64,000 bases of DNA, taken from positions 2,728,001-2,792,000 of the forward strand of contig NZ_CP065800.1 of assembly GCF_023206215.1 (NCBI RefSeq), written 5' to 3'. This DNA is from Butyrivibrio fibrisolvens (GTDB taxonomy: Bacteria > Bacillota > Clostridia > Lachnospirales > Lachnospiraceae). Shown in pieces: positions 53,933 to 63,203 of the stretch (its first letter is position 1; each line of letters opens with the position of its first letter). The position numbers and the translations under genes were made by a program. The notes under the pieces were generated by a model. That model made no database searches. It was given only the letters and a program-made list of their open reading frames with translations, and had not been told where the DNA came from.

Positions 53933-54817
53933 ATGGTCAAAAAAGATACATCTTTTCAGGTAATTGACAATATCATCATGATAATAATGTGTTTACTGGT
54001 ATTGTTCCCTATAGGACTTCTTATCATGTCTTCGATGTTAGCAGAAAGTGATGTCATCAAATACGGATATTCACTATTGCCAAGGCAGTTTGACTTTACA
54101 GCATATAAATATATATTCGGTGAGGGCAGTATATTCCACTCATATTTTATAACTGTATCTGTTACAGTGATCGGTACTGTATTAAGCGTTATCATGACCA
54201 CTATGATAGCATATACTCTTACAGTTCCGGGGCTTCCAGGCAAGAAAATAATCAGCTTCTATGTGCTTTTCACAATGCTGTTTTCCGGAGGACTTGTTCC
54301 AAGCTATATGATGTGGAGTAATATTTTCCATATCAAGAACACATATGGAGCGCTTATTTTTCCTTCGCTTCTATGCAGTGCTTTCCATATCATGATCACA
54401 AGGTCTTATTTCCAGAATAATATTCCGGGAGAGATTCTTGAAAGTGCCAGAATTGACGGCATGACAGAATTCGGTATTTTCTTTAAGATAGTTCTGCCTC
54501 TTAGTACACCAATAATCGCTACTATCGGATTCATGCGTGCTCTGATGTATTGGAACGACTGGACGAATAGTTTATACTATATTACAGACAAAAATCTTGT
54601 AAGTATTCAGGCTCTTCTTAATAATATGCTCACTAATGCTCAGTATCTGGCTCAGTCGATGGATGCTTCTATGGTTGCCACCGACTCGGCCAACGTACCA
54701 TCGCTTACACTTAGAATGGCAGTAGCGGTTGTTGGAATGCTTCCTATGATCGCTCTGTATCCTTTCTTCCAGAAGTATTATATGAAAGGTCTCACAGTAG
54801 GAGCTGTTAAGGGGTAA
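53933..54817 (+). CDS. Oligosaccharide ABC transporter permease (YtcP-like)
   Basis: A 294-residue membrane protein with six helices. It shows NLLPRQFDFTAYKYIF-type wording (YSLLPRQFDFTAYKYIF), PSYMMWSNIF and the EAA loop LESARIDGMTEFGIFFKIVLPLSTP, then ending MKGLTVGAVKG, which is the typical YtcP C-terminus. GGGGAGG precedes ATG 53933. Forms the channel with the LplB-like subunit. Confidence 0.92.
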   Translation: MVKKDTSFQVIDNIIMIIMCLLVLFPIGLLIMSSMLAESDVIKYGYSLLPRQFDFTAYKYIFGEGSIFHSYFITVSVTVIGTVLSVIMTTMIAYTLTVPGLPGKKIISFYVLFTMLFSGGLVPSYMMWSNIFHIKNTYGALIFPSLLCSAFHIMITRSYFQNNIPGEILESARIDGMTEFGIFFKIVLPLSTPIIATIGFMRALMYWNDWTNSLYYITDKNLVSIQALLNNMLTNAQYLAQSMDASMVATDSANVPSLTLRMAVAVVGMLPMIALYPFFQKYYMKGLTVGAVKG

Positions 54818-54844
54818 TTGCCGGCTTATAAGGAAAATATAGAT

Positions 54845-54874
54845 TTAGGTGTCAAATAAGTTTTTGACACCTAA
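54845..54874. repeat. Dispersed palindromic repeat, copy 4 (core only)
   Basis: TTAGGTGTCAAA, centre TAAG, then TTTTTGACACCTAA, a shorter but very symmetrical version. It sits 20 bp before the sensor kinase start, within the operon. Confidence 0.7.
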
Positions 54875-54893
54875 TGGTATTTTAGGGGTTTAT

Positions 54894-56621
54894 ATGTTCA
54901 AAGAGGGTAGGACTTTTTCATTTAAGAAGATGGTCAGCAGTTTCTGGCTGATCGTATATCTTGTGACTGTTCTGATCTATGTTTTTACACAGATAGTCAT
55001 CACAAGACAGTATACCAATAATATAGAAAAAAATATTAAGCTAAGCGTATCAGCCAGTGAAAAGGCCATAGAGAACTCTCTTGAAATGATAGATATGTAT
55101 CTGTATCAGAGTTATTATATTAGAACTCCGGGCTCCATCTTCCAGTTATGTAATACCTATCTTAATGATGAAGATTATGTTGACAGACATGCCGCTTTGC
55201 AGGCACTAAGTCATATAGTGCAGGGAGTACAGTCGTGGACTGATAATGTATCTTTTGACATGCTCTATATAACATCAGAGGACAATGGTACATGGCTGGA
55301 AGCCGGAGATAATGAAAGCTTTACTGTTCGTGAAGCTTTAAAACAAGAATTATCAACAGATTCTGTATATCTTAGTGATTCAAGCCTTGGAAGATATATG
55401 GTATATGAAAGTGGTGATTCCAAATATCTTCTAAGAGTTATGAAATTTGACAGATGCTACTGCATAATAGGTCTTTCACAAAAGTCTATACTTGATATCC
55501 TGGCCAATGCAAGATATAACCAGAATGATATATGCTTTGCATCAGATGAAAATGGTGATCTTATATTTGCATCATCCAAGATATCCGATGCGCTTATAAA
55601 ACCTGAAAACGATGGGGAGTATGTGTCAATTGGGGACAGTTCCTATCTGCAGGTTGGATATCAGTCCGAAAGCACAGGGTATTATTTTGGTATACTTACT
55701 TCGCGAAGCGCCATAGAAGGTGAGCTTCTTGGAACAAGGATTCTGTTTATGGTGATACTTGTCATCACTACGATACTACTTTTTACATCACGTCTTTTTG
55801 TAAAAAGATTCGTGGAAGATCCCATAACAGGCGGCATTAGAACCATGCATGAGATTGAGCAGGGAGATTTTGAATCATCTATAAATGTTAAAACTCCGAT
55901 TACGGATTTCAGGATCCTTGCAGATTCATTCAATCATATGATCGACAAGATCAAAGCATTGAAGATCGAGAAGTATGAATCAGAGCTTGACGGCCAGAAA
56001 GCTACTATGCAGTATCTGCAGCTTCAGATCAAGCCGCATTTTTATGCCAATATGATGAATATCATATATTCACTGGCTCAGGCAGGGAACTTTGAGATGA
56101 TACAGCACGTATCAAGAGCTATAGTCAATTATTCAAGGTACATGTTCACTGATGCTACCGATATGGTAGAACTGAGAAGAGAGCTGGAATTTCTTGACAG
56201 TTATATGGACATTCAGGAGATAAGATACAAGAAGCAGATAAAACTTGAAAAAGATATACCTGATGAACTTATAGAATCTCTGATTCCGCCTTTTATCATT
56301 CAGACATTTGTGGAAAATAGTGTTAAATATGCATTTAGCACAAAGAAGAGTTGTCTTATAAAGGTAAAAGTTAAACTAAGCGATGATAAGGAAAGCATGA
56401 TCCTGACTATTCATGATAATGGAGAGGGGTATCCCGAAAGTTTACTTGATAATAGTTATAAGAATATGCATATAGAGGGTCATGTCGGACTTGTTAATGT
56501 CTATAGAAGATTGCAGATCATATATGATGACAAAGCTGATCTTAGGCTATGTAACGACAATGGCGCTCTTACGATCATTACGATTCCGTATATTGATCTA
56601 GGGAGTCATGATTATATCTGA
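54894..56621 (+). CDS. Sensor histidine kinase, YesM family
   Basis: A 575-residue membrane kinase. Helix 1 is at residues about 17-38 (FWLIVYLVTVLIYVFTQIVI), an external sensing domain reaches to about 275, helix 2 (ILFMVILVITTILLFTS) and a HAMP segment follow. The phosphoacceptor is in LQLQIKPHFYANMMN, a variant of the usual NPHFLYN box. The C-terminal ATPase has IPPFIIQTFVENSVKYAF and HDNGEGYP. It probably detects the sugar handled by the preceding transporter and signals to the regulator at 56682. ATG 54894 follows AGGGG; the upstream longer frame runs into the palindromic repeat. Confidence 0.92.
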   Translation: MFKEGRTFSFKKMVSSFWLIVYLVTVLIYVFTQIVITRQYTNNIEKNIKLSVSASEKAIENSLEMIDMYLYQSYYIRTPGSIFQLCNTYLNDEDYVDRHAALQALSHIVQGVQSWTDNVSFDMLYITSEDNGTWLEAGDNESFTVREALKQELSTDSVYLSDSSLGRYMVYESGDSKYLLRVMKFDRCYCIIGLSQKSILDILANARYNQNDICFASDENGDLIFASSKISDALIKPENDGEYVSIGDSSYLQVGYQSESTGYYFGILTSRSAIEGELLGTRILFMVILVITTILLFTSRLFVKRFVEDPITGGIRTMHEIEQGDFESSINVKTPITDFRILADSFNHMIDKIKALKIEKYESELDGQKATMQYLQLQIKPHFYANMMNIIYSLAQAGNFEMIQHVSRAIVNYSRYMFTDATDMVELRRELEFLDSYMDIQEIRYKKQIKLEKDIPDELIESLIPPFIIQTFVENSVKYAFSTKKSCLIKVKVKLSDDKESMILTIHDNGEGYPESLLDNSYKNMHIEGHVGLVNVYRRLQIIYDDKADLRLCNDNGALTIITIPYIDLGSHDYI

Positions 56622-56681
56622 TAATTATAACCACAGGCCCAAAAATTTCCGGGAAGTTGTGGATTATCACGAAGGTGTTAT

Positions 56682-57449
56682 ATGAGAGAATTTAGTGTAC
56701 TTCTAGTTGATGATGAAGAGCCGGCTCTTGAAGGTCTTGAAAAAGGCGTAGATTGGAAGAAGGTCGGTATATCAAAAATATATAAGTGTCATAGCAAGGA
56801 TACTGCCATTAGAATGCTCAAGACTTATTCTATAGATATGGTGGTAACTGATATAGAAATGCCGGGAGGAAGCGGTATAGAACTGATCAGATGGGTTCAT
56901 GAGAACAAAAACTATGTAGAATCAGTTTTCTATACAGGTCATGCTGAGTTCGAGTTCGTTCACGAGGCACTTCGTCTTGGAGTTACAGATTATCTTCTTA
57001 AACCTGTAGAATATGACACTTTGGAAAATATTCTTTTTGAAATGGAGAAGAAGATCTACGAAAGAGAGAAGTCGGTAGATCTTAAGGATATCGTTGAGGA
57101 TCTTACTGATGAATCACAGATAGAAGTTGTCGATCAGGTCAAAAAGCTTATTGCAGAAAATATATCAGTCGGCAATCTGCAAAGAGAAGAGCTTGCCAAT
57201 ATGGTTCACATAAGTCCTGGTTATCTTAGCAGAATATTCAAAAAAGAGACCGGTATGTCTCTTTCTGATTATATTATCCAAAAGCGCATTACAATAGCCA
57301 AGCAGCTTCTTGCAAAAACTAATCTCCCTGTCACTACAATTGCGCAGAAGATTGGTCTTTCTTATGCGTCATATTTTACCAAACTTTTCAAAGAAAAAGT
57401 AAACATGACGCCGCAGGAATACAGGCAGAGCCAAAAAGCAAAAATATGA
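56682..57449 (+). CDS. Response regulator with AraC-type output domain, YesN family
   Basis: A 255-residue regulator: receiver (LLVDDEEPALEGL, phosphoacceptor Asp57 in VVTDIEMPGGSG, FYTGHAEFEF, DYLLKPVEY) joined to an AraC double HTH (REELANMVHISPGYLSRIFKKETG-like helix and TTIAQKIGLSYASYFTKLFKEKV, ending TPQEYR). It is the partner of the YesM-like kinase and likely activates the oligosaccharide ABC cassette upstream of them. Confidence 0.94.
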   Translation: MREFSVLLVDDEEPALEGLEKGVDWKKVGISKIYKCHSKDTAIRMLKTYSIDMVVTDIEMPGGSGIELIRWVHENKNYVESVFYTGHAEFEFVHEALRLGVTDYLLKPVEYDTLENILFEMEKKIYEREKSVDLKDIVEDLTDESQIEVVDQVKKLIAENISVGNLQREELANMVHISPGYLSRIFKKETGMSLSDYIIQKRITIAKQLLAKTNLPVTTIAQKIGLSYASYFTKLFKEKVNMTPQEYRQSQKAKI

Positions 57450-57467
57450 ACTCTAATTAACTAAAAT

Positions 57468-57508
57468 TTCCCATTTAGTGATGCCGGTCCATGATTGTGA
57501 GAGTTTTG
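57468..57508 (+). repeat. Degenerate repeat B, copy 2
   Basis: AATTTCCCATTTAGTGATGC then CGGTCCATGATTGTGAGAG. Aligns with the element at 48579, including the block GATrCCGGTCC. Confidence 0.35.
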
Positions 57509-57532
57509 AAGAAACGGAACAATCCTGTAGTC

Positions 57533-57569
57533 ATATGGTATCAAAAGGAACTTTTGACACCTGCTTCAT
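57533..57569. repeat. Dispersed palindromic repeat, copy 5
   Basis: ATATGGTATCAAAAG, centre GAA, then CTTTTGACACCTGCTTCAT. Left arm is more decayed. It lies in the 314-bp gap between the YesN-like gene and the iron-type binding protein. Confidence 0.7.
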
Positions 57570-57763
57570 ATTATTTATATAAATATCCGATATATTAGTA
57601 TTAATGCCTAAATTGTGATATCATGAATGTAGTACCGCACAATACATATCACAATACCGTATTATATTCATTGTCTTTTTTGTTTTGCTTCACAAGATAA
57701 TTCCTTTCCCAAGGTTCGACCGGGAAAGCTGAGTTATACATTCATTTTGAAAGGAGAAGGAAT
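57570..57763 (+). promoter_or_regulatory. Upstream region of the ferric-type ABC operon
   Basis: The rest of the 314-bp gap is AT-rich. A 5' UTR hairpin, CTTTCCC (57704-57710) and GGGAAAG (57722-57728), sits before the ribosome site GAAAGGAGAAGG. A TTGTCT (57671) and GATAAT (57696) pair has a 19-bp spacer, so the promoter is only tentative. I see no clear Fur box. Confidence 0.35.
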
Positions 57764-58942
57764 ATGAAAAAGAAACTGGCATTAGTACTTGCGGGACTTC
57801 TGACATGTAGTCTTATCGGCTGTGGGGGATCAACAGATTCCGGAACAGATACACCCTCTGATGATACCCAGACCGGGAATACTCCTTCGCAGGAAGCTAC
57901 CATGGAACTGGACGGAGATGATGTAGAAGATACTTCCGGCCTTGATGCTCTTATTGAAGCTGCAAAGGCTGAAGGCGAGCTTATCGTCTATGGTTCCTGC
58001 GAAGAAGAATATCTGGCTGCAGCCTGCGAACACTTCCAGGAACTTTACGGAATAACTGTTTCTTATCAGCGTCTGTCTACAGGCGAAGTTCAGAGTAAGA
58101 TTGAAGAAGAAAACGGCAATCCATCAGGTGATGTATGGTTTGGCGGCACTACAGATCCTTATAACGTTGCTGCAGGAGAAGGCCTTCTAGAAGCTTATGA
58201 AGCTACAAATGCAAGCCATCTTATAAGCGATACCTACCGCGATGCAGACGGATACTGGTATGGCATCTACAAAGGAATCCTTGGATTTATGGTCAATAAT
58301 GATGAGCTGGAACGTATGGGCCTTGATGCTCCTACTGACTGGCAGGATCTTCTTGATGAGAAATATCAGGGTCTTATCTGGCTTTCTAACTATAATACTG
58401 CCGGTACAGCCAAGCTTGTAGTTAACACAATGATCCAGAAATACGGTCATGACGAAGGTATTCAGTATCTTGTTGATCTTGATAAGAATATCGAAGTTTA
58501 TACCAAATCAGGTTCCGGACCATCCAAGAATGTTGGTACAGGTGAATGCGTTATAGGTATTGGATTCTTACATGATGGTATCACTCAGATCGTTGATAAC
58601 GGCTATGGCAATATCGGACTTGTTATCCCTTCATCCGGCACATCATTTGAAGTTGGTGCTACAGCTATTTTCAAGGGATGCGCTCATCCAAATGCAGCCA
58701 AGCTGTGGATCGAATATGCTCTTAGCCCTGAATGCGTAGAACTTGCAGCTCAGAACGGTTCTTATCAGTTCCTGGTACTTGATAATGTTGACCAGCCTGC
58801 AGTTGCTGCAGAGTTCGGTCTTGATCCTGAGAATGTCATGGATTATGACTTTGCAGATGCCAAAGAGAATACTACAACTTATGTAGAAGAAGTTATGGCA
58901 GCTCTAGGCAGCGCAGCAGATGATCGTTTCCAGACGGAATGA
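57764..58942 (+). CDS. ABC transporter substrate-binding lipoprotein, ferric (AfuA/FbpA-like) family
   Basis: A 392-residue lipoprotein, lipobox SLIGC at Cys20, acidic linker to about residue 60, then a type-2 binding domain: LIVYGSCEEEYLAAACEHFQELYGI, SGDVWFGGTTDPYNVAAGEGLLEAY, GILGFMVN and GVGATAIFKGC-like (EVGATAIFKGCAHPNAAKLWIEYALSPEC). The family carries ferric iron but also sulfate, putrescine, phosphonate-type and other anionic ligands; I cannot tell which here. A terminator between it and the permease suggests higher expression of this subunit. Confidence 0.88.
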   Translation: MKKKLALVLAGLLTCSLIGCGGSTDSGTDTPSDDTQTGNTPSQEATMELDGDDVEDTSGLDALIEAAKAEGELIVYGSCEEEYLAAACEHFQELYGITVSYQRLSTGEVQSKIEEENGNPSGDVWFGGTTDPYNVAAGEGLLEAYEATNASHLISDTYRDADGYWYGIYKGILGFMVNNDELERMGLDAPTDWQDLLDEKYQGLIWLSNYNTAGTAKLVVNTMIQKYGHDEGIQYLVDLDKNIEVYTKSGSGPSKNVGTGECVIGIGFLHDGITQIVDNGYGNIGLVIPSSGTSFEVGATAIFKGCAHPNAAKLWIEYALSPECVELAAQNGSYQFLVLDNVDQPAVAAEFGLDPENVMDYDFADAKENTTTYVEEVMAALGSAADDRFQTE

Positions 58943-59018
58943 TAGATATGTAAATGCAATTGATAAAAGAATCTTTTTATATCTAACCAAATCTATTTTT
59001 AGTATTGTAAAAGTATAT

Positions 59019-59051
59019 GGCGGATGTTTCATAACAGCATCCGCCTTTTTA
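59019..59051 (+). terminator. Terminator between binding protein and permease genes
   Basis: A perfect 8-bp stem GGCGGATG (59019-59026) and CATCCGCC (59038-59045) followed by T5. Since the permease and ATPase have no other promoter that stands out, partial readthrough is the likely arrangement. Confidence 0.85.
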
Positions 59052-59145
59052 AATAATGACATTATGCAAAGTGCCATGCTTGAATTGCTGTTTTTAACAC
59101 AATAGACCTATCATTCATTTGCTAATGGGGCAAGGAGGACTTGAG

Positions 59146-60855
59146 ATGGCAAAAAGTCAAAGTGCCAGCCTTGATAGAAAAAAGCTGTTGGGCGATCCTA
59201 TAATGGTTATGACCATTATTCTACTTATAGTATTTCTTACTGTGTTCATTCTATATCCGCTTGCAATCCTTCTGGTTGACAGCTTTATCTCTGAAGAAGG
59301 ATTTACCCTTGAGATATTTAAAAGAATAATGGCTCTTGCGAATTTCAGAAGAGCTATAACCAATACATTAAAGGTGGGATTTCTGGTTGGAATAGCATCA
59401 GCTCTTATCGGACTTTTGTTTGCCTATGTCGAAGTATATGTCAAACTTCGTACAAGATTCATGGAAGTTTTGTTCAGGCTTGTATCGCTTCTTCCAGTAG
59501 TATCACCGCCTTTTGTCTTATCACTTTCTATGATCATGCTCTTTGGCAAAGCGGGTATTATCACAAGATTTCTTTTGAAAATATATGACAACAGCGTCTA
59601 TGGCTTCTGGGGGATTGTTATAGTTCAGACTCTGACTTTTTTCCCGGTGTGTTATATGATGCTCAAGGGTCTTTTGAAAAATATAGATCCGTCTCTTGAA
59701 GAAGCTGCAAGAGATATGGGCGCTTCAAGATTTAAGGTATTCATGACTGTAACACTGCCTCTGGTACTTCCGGGGCTTGGAAATGCCTTTCTTGTTACTT
59801 TCATAGAGTCTATAGCTGACTTTGCAAATCCTATGATCATCGGAGGCTCTTATGATACTCTTGCAACAACTATCTATCTGCAGATAACCGGGGCTTATGA
59901 CAAAGAGGGCGCCGCAGCTATGGCGGTAGTACTACTTACTATAACGCTTCTCATGTTTGTGGTTCAGAAATATTATCTTGAAGCTAAGAGCACAGCTACG
60001 CTTTCTGGTAAGGCATCAAGGCAGAGGATGCTCATAACAGAAAGGAGCGTGACTGTGCCGCTTTCTATCTTGTGCAGCGCTCTTGCTATTTTTGTAATCC
60101 TTATGTATATATGTGTTCCTTTTGGGGCTATGTTCCGTACTTGGGGATATGATTTTCATCTGACTTTTAAGTGGTTTGGACAGGTATTTAGTAAGTATAA
60201 AGGCTTTAAAGCTTTTAAGGACAGCTTCATCTTATCTCTTATATCGGCGCCGATCACAGCTCTTTTGTCCATGATAATATCTTATCTTGTTGTTAAGAGG
60301 AAATTTATAGCCAAGGGCTTTATAGAAGCTGTATCCATGCTTGCTATGGCAGTACCCGGCACTGTTCTTGGTATAGGTTACATAAGAGGCTTTTCAGGAG
60401 GACTTTTCGGAAGTGGTATACTGCAGGGACTGTATGGGACAGGCGCTATACTTGTGATCGTTTTTATAGTTCGAAGCCTTCCGACAGGCACCAGAAGCGG
60501 AATATCAGCCCTTCGCCAGATAGACAAAAGTATAGAAGAGTCTGCTTATGATATGGGTGCAGACAGCTTCAAAGTTTTTATGACTGTGACACTTCCTCTT
60601 ATTAAGGACAGCTTCCTGAGCGGATTCGTTACATCTTTTGTAAGGAGTATAACAGCAATTAGTGCGATCATCCTTCTGGTTACGCCTTCGTATCTGCTTA
60701 TCACAGTTCAGATCAATGAATTCGCAGAAAAGGGTTCCTATGGAATCGCCTGTGCATTTGCTTCAATCCTGATATTCATCACATACAGTTCTGTTCTTAT
60801 CATGAACCTTGTGATTAAGCGATTCGGTACCAGCAGAAATGTAAACCTTGAATAA
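59146..60855 (+). CDS. ABC transporter permease, duplicated (ferric/anion type)
   Basis: A 569-residue membrane protein made of two fused permease halves, each with an EAA loop: SLEEAARDMGASRFKVFMTVTLP near residue 190 and SIEESAYDMGADSFKVFMTVTLP near residue 455. This fused form is usual for FbpB/AfuB-type importers. AAGGAGG (59132-59138) sets ATG 59146; an upstream in-frame ATG overlaps the ribosome site. Works with the lipoprotein at 57764 and the ATPase at 60981. Confidence 0.9.
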   Translation: MAKSQSASLDRKKLLGDPIMVMTIILLIVFLTVFILYPLAILLVDSFISEEGFTLEIFKRIMALANFRRAITNTLKVGFLVGIASALIGLLFAYVEVYVKLRTRFMEVLFRLVSLLPVVSPPFVLSLSMIMLFGKAGIITRFLLKIYDNSVYGFWGIVIVQTLTFFPVCYMMLKGLLKNIDPSLEEAARDMGASRFKVFMTVTLPLVLPGLGNAFLVTFIESIADFANPMIIGGSYDTLATTIYLQITGAYDKEGAAAMAVVLLTITLLMFVVQKYYLEAKSTATLSGKASRQRMLITERSVTVPLSILCSALAIFVILMYICVPFGAMFRTWGYDFHLTFKWFGQVFSKYKGFKAFKDSFILSLISAPITALLSMIISYLVVKRKFIAKGFIEAVSMLAMAVPGTVLGIGYIRGFSGGLFGSGILQGLYGTGAILVIVFIVRSLPTGTRSGISALRQIDKSIEESAYDMGADSFKVFMTVTLPLIKDSFLSGFVTSFVRSITAISAIILLVTPSYLLITVQINEFAEKGSYGIACAFASILIFITYSSVLIMNLVIKRFGTSRNVNLE

Positions 60856-60980
60856 CTCCAAAATAGTCCCTCGGGACGTAAACAAGGGACCAAAATTTTG
60901 CAAGAATGATTCCTGGGAACGGAGACAAGGGATCACTAATTCACTTAACTGGAAAATCAACGACTCAAGGGGGAAATAAC

Positions 60981-62045
60981 ATGGCAAAAGAAAAGAAAGG
61001 TGTTCGTTTAGAACATATATCAAAAATATACAAAGATCCAAAGACCGGTAAGAACTTCTATGCTGTCAAAGATGCGGATCTTACGATCGAGCCCGGAAGC
61101 TTCGTAACACTCCTTGGTCCATCCGGATGTGGTAAGACTACGACTCTTCGTATGATCGCAGGTTTTGAAAGTCCTGATGAGGGTGAGATATATCTTGGAG
61201 ATGAGCCTATCAATGCACTTACTCCCAATAAGAGAGATACTGCGATGGTATTCCAAAGCTATGCGCTTCTTCCTCACTACAATATCTTTGATAATGTAGC
61301 TTATGGACTTAAGCTTCGCAAACTCGATAAAGCTGTAATCAAAGAGAAAGTAACTGATATTCTAAAACTTGTAGGTCTTGAAGGTATGGAGAACAGGATG
61401 ACCAACCAGCTATCCGGAGGTCAGCAGCAAAGAGTCGCTCTTGCAAGAGCTCTTGTAATAGAACCTGGAGTATTGCTATTCGATGAGCCCTTATCAAATC
61501 TTGATGCCAAGCTCAGAGTATCCATGAGAACAGAGATCAGAAGGATACAGCAAAAATCCGGGATCACAGCCATATATGTAACACATGACCAGTCAGAAGC
61601 CATGGCCATCTCAGATAAGGTCATCATCATGAATAGCGGAATCGTAGAGCAGGTATCAACGCCAAAGGAGGCATATTATTATCCAAACAGCAGATTTGTT
61701 GCTGACTTTATTGGTGAAGCCAATTTCCTGAATGGCACTGTAAAAAGTAAGGACGTGGTAGTTATAGACGGGGCAGAAGTTGCATGTGCTACATCTGATA
61801 TAGCGCCCGGCTCAAACTGCGATGTCGTTCTAAGACCTGAAGGCGCAGTACTTGGAGATAATGGCGTTATCAAAGGTATTGTCAGGTATTCCTGCTTCAT
61901 GGGAGCTTATCAGGATTATCATGTTGAGATAGGCGGATCTCTTATCAAGATTCAGGAGTACAACCCTCGCAACAAGAAGATATACAATGTCGGAGACGAA
62001 GTGTTCCTTAATTTTGAGGAAAATACGCTGTATGCACTGCAATAA
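60981..62045 (+). CDS. ABC transporter ATP-binding protein (FbpC/PotA-like)
   Basis: A 354-residue ATPase: Walker A GPSGCGKTT, Q-loop AMVFQSYALLPHYNIFDNVAYGL, signature QLSGGQQQRVALARAL, Walker B LLFDEPLSNLDAKLR and H-loop YVTHDQSEAMA. A C-terminal TOBE-like regulatory domain has FIGEANFLNG and VVLRPEGAVL. ATG 60981 follows AAGGGGG. Third gene of the ferric-type cassette. Confidence 0.94.
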   Translation: MAKEKKGVRLEHISKIYKDPKTGKNFYAVKDADLTIEPGSFVTLLGPSGCGKTTTLRMIAGFESPDEGEIYLGDEPINALTPNKRDTAMVFQSYALLPHYNIFDNVAYGLKLRKLDKAVIKEKVTDILKLVGLEGMENRMTNQLSGGQQQRVALARALVIEPGVLLFDEPLSNLDAKLRVSMRTEIRRIQQKSGITAIYVTHDQSEAMAISDKVIIMNSGIVEQVSTPKEAYYYPNSRFVADFIGEANFLNGTVKSKDVVVIDGAEVACATSDIAPGSNCDVVLRPEGAVLGDNGVIKGIVRYSCFMGAYQDYHVEIGGSLIKIQEYNPRNKKIYNVGDEVFLNFEENTLYALQ

Positions 62046-62087
62046 GACTTAAGCTCAGATATAAAACTAAAAATTATTAAATCTATG

Positions 62088-62130
62088 AAGAAGTGGCTTT
62101 CGACATAATCCGTAAGCCGCTTCTTTATAT
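62088..62130 (+). terminator. Intrinsic terminator of the ferric-type ABC operon
   Basis: AAGAAGTGGCTT (62088-62099) pairs with AAGCCGCTTCTT (62114-62125) with one G-T pair, then TTATATTT. Confidence 0.7.
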
Positions 62131-62256
62131 TTATAACTCAAATTTTTCGCCTGCCTTGGAGGAATTTTTCGGACATGGCACCGGCCAAGTGAGAAGTTTG
62201 ACTACATAACAAAAATGCTTTTCGTCGGGCCAAAATGACGTTCTGTCCAAAATCGG
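62131..62256. repeat. Intergenic stretch with reversed repeat B element
   Basis: Holds, on the minus strand at 62169-62198, AAACTTCTCACTTGGCCGGT then GCCATGTCCG, which resembles the repeat at 48579. Otherwise nothing recognised. Confidence 0.3.
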
Positions 62257-62284
62257 TTTACAATAGGTGCTTTACGTATATACT
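62257..62284 (+). promoter_or_regulatory. Candidate promoter of the helicase-fragment gene
   Basis: TTTACA (62257-62262), 16 bp, TATACT (62279-62284). This would give a leader of about 140 bases with a nested hairpin: AGGGCA (62296-62301) with TGCCCT (62328-62333), enclosing GTCAT and ATGAC. Confidence 0.55.
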
Positions 62285-62428
62285 TTGTAAGTGACAGGGC
62301 AAAAGTCATGTAAATATGACGATCAAGTGCCCTTCATGATCCTATAGAGCTGATAGGTATTAGTTCTTTTTCCTGGAAAAATATAAACAGATGATCAAAA
62401 TAAATTCGCAATTACAAGGGGGATAATC

Positions 62429-63109
62429 ATGTCAGTAAAAATATGGCCACTTGAGTTTAATAAAGAAGATTATATAGAACTTTTCAAAGAAGCAGTAAAC
62501 GATGATGTAGCACTTAATGTTGTAACCGGTATAAAAAGAAACAATATCGTGAAAGAAACTGTAAAAGCTGTAAAAGAGATTGCTGCAACTTACAAACTGG
62601 ATTATTCAGACATAGCAATCCTATATCCCAATAAAGATAATAAAGGTCTTAGATATTACATCCAGCACTGGGTCAAAATGATGCTTGATGAAAATAATAT
62701 CCCATATGCCATCACACAGGAAAAAGAAGATGGTATGGGCGTTACAATCAGTAATAATAAGGGCGTTGTAGTAGCACCTATAGATGCAATCGCCGGTCTT
62801 GAGTTCAAGGCTGTGATACTTACAGGACTCTATCCTTGTTCTTATGCTTTTGATGGCAATGAACACAGGATCAAGTTAAAAGACTGGGAGTCAGCCTGTG
62901 AGCTTCGTGAAGAAGAAAGAGCCGTTGTTGAGGATCAGATTGCAAAGATCTATAAAGCATATTGCAGAGCCAATGAAGTTCTGTATGTACTAAGCGATGC
63001 AGAAACAGGTACTATCATAGACGATATCGTTGTTAGCAGCGAAGAGAAGCAGATAGATCAATATGTTGACTCGATATTTGATGATATCCTTAAGTATGTT
63101 GCTATATAA
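62429..63109 (+). CDS. Orphan UvrD/RecB-type helicase C-terminal domain protein
   Basis: A 226-residue protein matching only the C-terminal RecA-like half of superfamily-1 helicases: SDIAILYPNKDNKGLRYYIQ, the motif-V-like PIDAIAGLEFKAVILTG (residues 117-133) and the motif-VI-like IYKAYCRANEVLYVL (174-188). Walker A and motifs I-III are absent, so it cannot be an ATPase by itself. It nevertheless has its own ribosome site (AAGGGGG), a candidate promoter and a structured leader, and its N-terminus MSVKIWPLEF looks natural. It is either an N-terminally deleted helicase that gained a start or a stand-alone domain with a regulatory role. Confidence 0.75.
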   Translation: MSVKIWPLEFNKEDYIELFKEAVNDDVALNVVTGIKRNNIVKETVKAVKEIAATYKLDYSDIAILYPNKDNKGLRYYIQHWVKMMLDENNIPYAITQEKEDGMGVTISNNKGVVVAPIDAIAGLEFKAVILTGLYPCSYAFDGNEHRIKLKDWESACELREEERAVVEDQIAKIYKAYCRANEVLYVLSDAETGTIIDDIVVSSEEKQIDQYVDSIFDDILKYVAI

Positions 63110-63203
63110 TGCCTGCTCATATTACTATAGCTTATCCACATTATTTTTACATTTTTACTTGTATTATTTATATTCTAGTAGTATAGTTATTCTGACAATT
63201 GAA

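Noticed and set aside
60865..60960. Repeated GGGAC/GGGAT AAGGGA motifs before the ABC ATPase
   Set aside because: Two imperfect copies only; they could form a weak stem (TCCCT/AGGGA) but show no convincing terminator or operator form.
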